Source: JAFCUW01 sp049897565 (GTDB lineage Bacteria; Pseudomonadota; Gammaproteobacteria; Burkholderiales; Burkholderiaceae_D). Taken from it: 64,000 nt of DNA. A program made the position numbers and the translations under genes. The notes under the pieces are model-generated. The model was not told the origin of the DNA. It was given only the letters and a program-made list of their open reading frames with translations, and searched no databases. The stretch is from positions 104,381 to 168,380 of the forward strand of contig NZ_JAFCWM010000014.1 of the NCBI RefSeq assembly GCF_049897565.1, given 5' to 3'. The stretch's first letter is position 1; the number at the start of each line of letters is the position of its first letter. Shown piece by piece: positions 61,716 through 64,000 of the stretch.

Positions 61716-62498
61716 ATGAGTGACCAGACGGGCAAAGTTCACCTGACCATCCGCGATGGCGTTGCCGCCATCCTGATCGACCGGCCGGAAGCACGCAATG
61801 CGATGACCTGGCCGATGTACGAGCAGCTGGCGGCGATCTGCACCCAGATCGCCGGCGACACCAGCATCCGCGTGGCCACTTTTCGCGGCGCCGGCGGCGA
61901 GGTCTTCGTGGCCGGCACCGACATCGAACAGTTCTCCACCTTCAAGGGCGGTGACGACGGCGTGGCCTACGAAAAAACCATCGACCAGATCGTCGGCCAG
62001 ATCGAGCGGCTGCCGATGCCGACCATCGCCATCGTCGAAGGCTGGGCGATCGGCGGCGGCCTTGCCATTTGCGCCGCCTGCGACTTTCGCATCGCGACGC
62101 CCGAGGCGTCGTTCGGCGTGCCGATCGCGCGCACGCTCGGCAACTGCCTGTCGATGTCGAACATCGCGCGCGTGGTGGCCGCGTTCGGCGTGCCGCGCGC
62201 CAAGCGCATGCTGCTGCTGGCCGAAACCATCACCGCCGGCGAAGCCGAAGGCTTCGACTTCGTCACCGAGATCGCCGAGCCGAGCGAGCTCGATGCGACG
62301 GTGGCGCAGATGTGCAGGCGCCTCTCTAGCCACGCCGCGGTGACGATGCGCGTCTCGAAAGAAGCGATCCGCCGCCTGGCGCAGGAGAACCTGCCGGGCG
62401 GCGAAGACCTGATCCGCGCCGCCTACGACAGTGCCGACTTCGGCATCGGCGTGTCGTCGTTCCTGCAAAAGCAAAAACCTCAGTGGACCGGAACCTGA
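61716..62498 (+). CDS. enoyl-CoA hydratase/isomerase (crotonase) family
   Basis: A 260-residue crotonase: VHLTIRDGVAAILIDRPEAR and NAMTWPMYEQLAAICTQIAG at the start, the CoA/oxyanion site FRGAGGEVFVAGTDIEQFST (about 50-70), and IAIVEGWAIGGGLAICAACD followed by FRIATPEASFGVPIARTLGN. It acts on an acyl-CoA, probably as hydratase or isomerase. GCGGAGGG lies upstream of the ATG at 61716, and the stop shares one base with the CoA-transferase start (TGATG). Confidence 0.9.
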   Translation: MSDQTGKVHLTIRDGVAAILIDRPEARNAMTWPMYEQLAAICTQIAGDTSIRVATFRGAGGEVFVAGTDIEQFSTFKGGDDGVAYEKTIDQIVGQIERLPMPTIAIVEGWAIGGGLAICAACDFRIATPEASFGVPIARTLGNCLSMSNIARVVAAFGVPRAKRMLLLAETITAGEAEGFDFVTEIAEPSELDATVAQMCRRLSSHAAVTMRVSKEAIRRLAQENLPGGEDLIRAAYDSADFGIGVSSFLQKQKPQWTGT

Positions 62499-63724
62499 TG
62501 ACCAACAAAGCTGCCCACACCGGGCCTTTGGCCGGCCTGCGCGTGCTCGAACTGGCGCAGATCATGGCCGGACCGACCTGCGGCATGATGCTCGCCGACA
62601 TGGGCGCCGACGTCATCAAGGTCGAAAAGCTGCCTGGCGGCGACGATGCGCGCGGCTACCGCGAGCCGCGCGTGAACGGCGTCTCGGCCCCGTTCATGAT
62701 CCTGAACCGCAACAAGCGCGGCATCGCGCTGAACCTGAAGCACCCGCAAGGCAAGGACATCTTGCTGACGATGGTCAAGGACGCCGACGTGCTGACCGAA
62801 AACTACCGCAAGGGCACGCTGGAAAAACTCGGTCTCGGCTACGACGTGCTCAGCAAAATCAATCCCGGCCTGATCTACTGCGCCGTGTCCGGCTACGGCC
62901 GCGACGGCCCGTACGGCGACAAGCCAGGCTTCGACCTGATCGCGCAAGGCTTTTCCGGGCTGATGTCGGTCACCGGTGAGCCGGGCCGCGCGCCGGCCAA
63001 GACCGGCAACTCGATCGCTGACATCAACGCCGGCATCCTGGCGGTGGCCGGCATCACTGCCGCGTACGTGCACAAGCTCAAGACGGGCGAAGGCCAGGTG
63101 GTCGACACGTCGCTGATGGAAGCGGCGATCCAGCAGACCTACTGGCAGGCGGCGATCTACTTTGCAACTGGTGAGTCGTCCGGCCCGACCGGCTCGGCGC
63201 ACTTGCTGACGGCGCCCTACCAGGCGTTTCGCGCCAGCGATGGCTGGATCAATATCGGCGGCGCCAACCAGGGCAACTGGGAACGCATCGCCAGCGCGCT
63301 CGGCCACGATGAATGGCGCGACGATCCGCGCTTCGCGACCAATTCGGCGCGCATGGAAAACCTCGACGCGCTTATCGCCGGCATGAACGAGGTCGTCGTC
63401 ACGCGCAGCAAGGCCCACTGGATCGAGGTGCTCGATGCCGCCGGCGTGCCGGTCGGCCCGGTACACACGATCGAAGAAGCGCTGACCCATCCGCAGACGC
63501 TGTCGCGCCAGATGGTGGTCGACCTGGTGCACCCGCAGGCCGGCGCGACCAAGGCGCTTGGCTGTCCGATCCATTTCTCCCGGACGCCGACCCGCATCGA
63601 CCGGCCGGCGCCAATGCTGGGCGAACATTCGCGCGAACTGCTGCGCGCATACAACTACAGCGACGCCGAGATCGACGCCTTCCTCGCCGCCGGCGTCATC
63701 GAAGAAGCAACTACGGCCAGGTAA
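62498..63724 (+). CDS. class III CoA-transferase (CaiB/BaiF)
   Basis: A 408-residue CoA-transferase: LAGLRVLELAQIMAGPTCGM, MLADMGADVIKVEKLPGGDD, ADVLTENYRKGTLEKLGLGY and NPGLIYCAVSGYGRDGPYGD followed by KPGFDLIAQGFSGLMSVTGE. The catalytic Asp expected in 'D..SIADINAGILA' lies near 178. It moves CoA between carboxylic acids by way of an enzyme-acyl anhydride. With the crotonase it could activate and hydrate an unsaturated or hydroxy acid that the transporter brings in. This is the last gene of the cluster, before repeats and an IS66 end. Confidence 0.93.
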   Translation: MTNKAAHTGPLAGLRVLELAQIMAGPTCGMMLADMGADVIKVEKLPGGDDARGYREPRVNGVSAPFMILNRNKRGIALNLKHPQGKDILLTMVKDADVLTENYRKGTLEKLGLGYDVLSKINPGLIYCAVSGYGRDGPYGDKPGFDLIAQGFSGLMSVTGEPGRAPAKTGNSIADINAGILAVAGITAAYVHKLKTGEGQVVDTSLMEAAIQQTYWQAAIYFATGESSGPTGSAHLLTAPYQAFRASDGWINIGGANQGNWERIASALGHDEWRDDPRFATNSARMENLDALIAGMNEVVVTRSKAHWIEVLDAAGVPVGPVHTIEEALTHPQTLSRQMVVDLVHPQAGATKALGCPIHFSRTPTRIDRPAPMLGEHSRELLRAYNYSDAEIDAFLAAGVIEEATTAR

Positions 63725-63744
63725 CCCGGCAGCAGGCGTCGCCC

Positions 63745-63822
63745 CAACAGCAGGGTTCCGACGCAACAGCAGGGTTCCGACGCGGGGGAATTCGCCCACG
63801 CCAACAAATCCGGGGTCTGACC
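63745..63822 (+). repeat. 19-bp tandem duplication and GGGGTCTGACCC repeat
   Basis: Two 19-base copies beginning caacagcagggttcc lie at 63745-63763 and 63764-63782. Then ccggggtctgaccc (about 63810-63822) repeats the core of the family found at 3320, 5128 and 23373. No gene is seen between the CoA-transferase stop and the IS end. Confidence 0.65.
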
Positions 63823-63843
63823 CAAAAAGTAAACCGGATCAGA

Positions 63844-64000
63844 GTAAGCGTCCGGCCCACCCACCTATGAATGCGGTTTAGGACTGGGTAGACTGTGCAA
63901 ACGGTAGCAAGGAGTCGATCTTGCTGTTCGGGCAGGTGGGCAGCTTTTCGAGTGTATCGCTGAGCCAGCGTAATGGCTCGAGTCCGTTGAGCTTGGCGGT
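63844..64000 (-). mobile_element. left end of a second IS66-family element (cut by window edge)
   Basis: The terminal sequence gtaagcgtccggcccacccac at 63844 resembles the end of the first IS66 element (gtaagcgggagatttacccc at 34820), and a transposase frame follows it inside the element. The rest lies beyond the window. Confidence 0.75.
63878..64000 (-). CDS. tnpC: IS66 transposase C-terminus (partial)
   Basis: The minus strand reads from the window edge TAKLNGLEPLRWLSDTLEKL and PTCPNSKIDSLLPFAQSTQS to a TAA at 63880-63878. The string KLNGLEPLRWLSDTLEKLP is the C-terminal end of IS66-family transposases (compare AYLRHVLTELP in the first element). The two elements differ in sequence, so they are different family members. 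Confidence 0.82.
   Translation of the reverse strand, partial: TAKLNGLEPLRWLSDTLEKLPTCPNSKIDSLLPFAQSTQS

Overview
The window looks like chromosome of a high-GC betaproteobacterium of the Oxalobacteraceae (Massilia/Duganella/Janthinobacterium type). This rests on the codon bias, the long-form LeuA, the EgtB/EgtD ergothioneine pair, the TctC-type binding protein and the intergenic GGGGTCAGACC repeats. It is a judgement from protein character, not a database result.

Layout. 1-7.2 kb: start of a Kef/YbaL-type antiporter, a frameshifted membrane-anchored pseudogene, leuA behind a leucine-rich leader peptide, a two-gene ABC exporter, an Fsr-type MFS pump and a haloacid-dehalogenase-like hydrolase. 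7.5-10.6 kb (minus): egtD-egtB-brkB. 10.8-14.8 kb: a phosphonate/phosphite-type ABC importer with two permeases and an extra LolD-like ATPase. 14.9-24 kb: a small HTH-like protein, a group II intron remnant, an H1-like Lys/Ala protein, a Ppx/GppA phosphatase, a diguanylate cyclase with a broken GGDEF motif, a spermidine-synthase-like protein and a CHASE-PAS-GGDEF-EAL protein. 24-32 kb: small unknown proteins, an alpha/beta hydrolase, TerB-like and TerC proteins beside a divergent NhaR-type regulator, CheW, an L,D-transpeptidase, an M23 peptidase and a small membrane protein.

32.2-46.5 kb (minus) is the unusual region. A unit made of a secreted M4 metallopeptidase, a secreted Cys/Gly-rich protein of about 416 aa and a run of small (~140 aa) cytosolic paralogues has been duplicated, recombined and partly destroyed. 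There are two intact and one chimeric M4 genes, one intact and one frameshifted Cys-rich gene plus fragments, and ten whole or broken copies of the small gene, of which three are intact. A defective IS66 element sits inside one small gene. The arrangement resembles the birth and death of effector/immunity or protease/inhibitor genes, but the function is inferred, not shown.

46.8-53.3 kb: a hybrid histidine kinase with four near-identical tandem PAS repeats (426-bp period), a methyl-accepting chemotaxis protein and two small proteins. 53.4-63.7 kb: a divergent catabolic cluster. On the minus strand are a class V aminotransferase and TctC-TctB-TctA; on the plus strand are a GntR/FCD regulator, a fused FAD/Fe-S 2-hydroxyacid dehydrogenase, a crotonase and a class III CoA-transferase. 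Together they suggest uptake and oxidation of a carboxylic or hydroxy acid under GntR control. The right edge enters a second IS66-family element.
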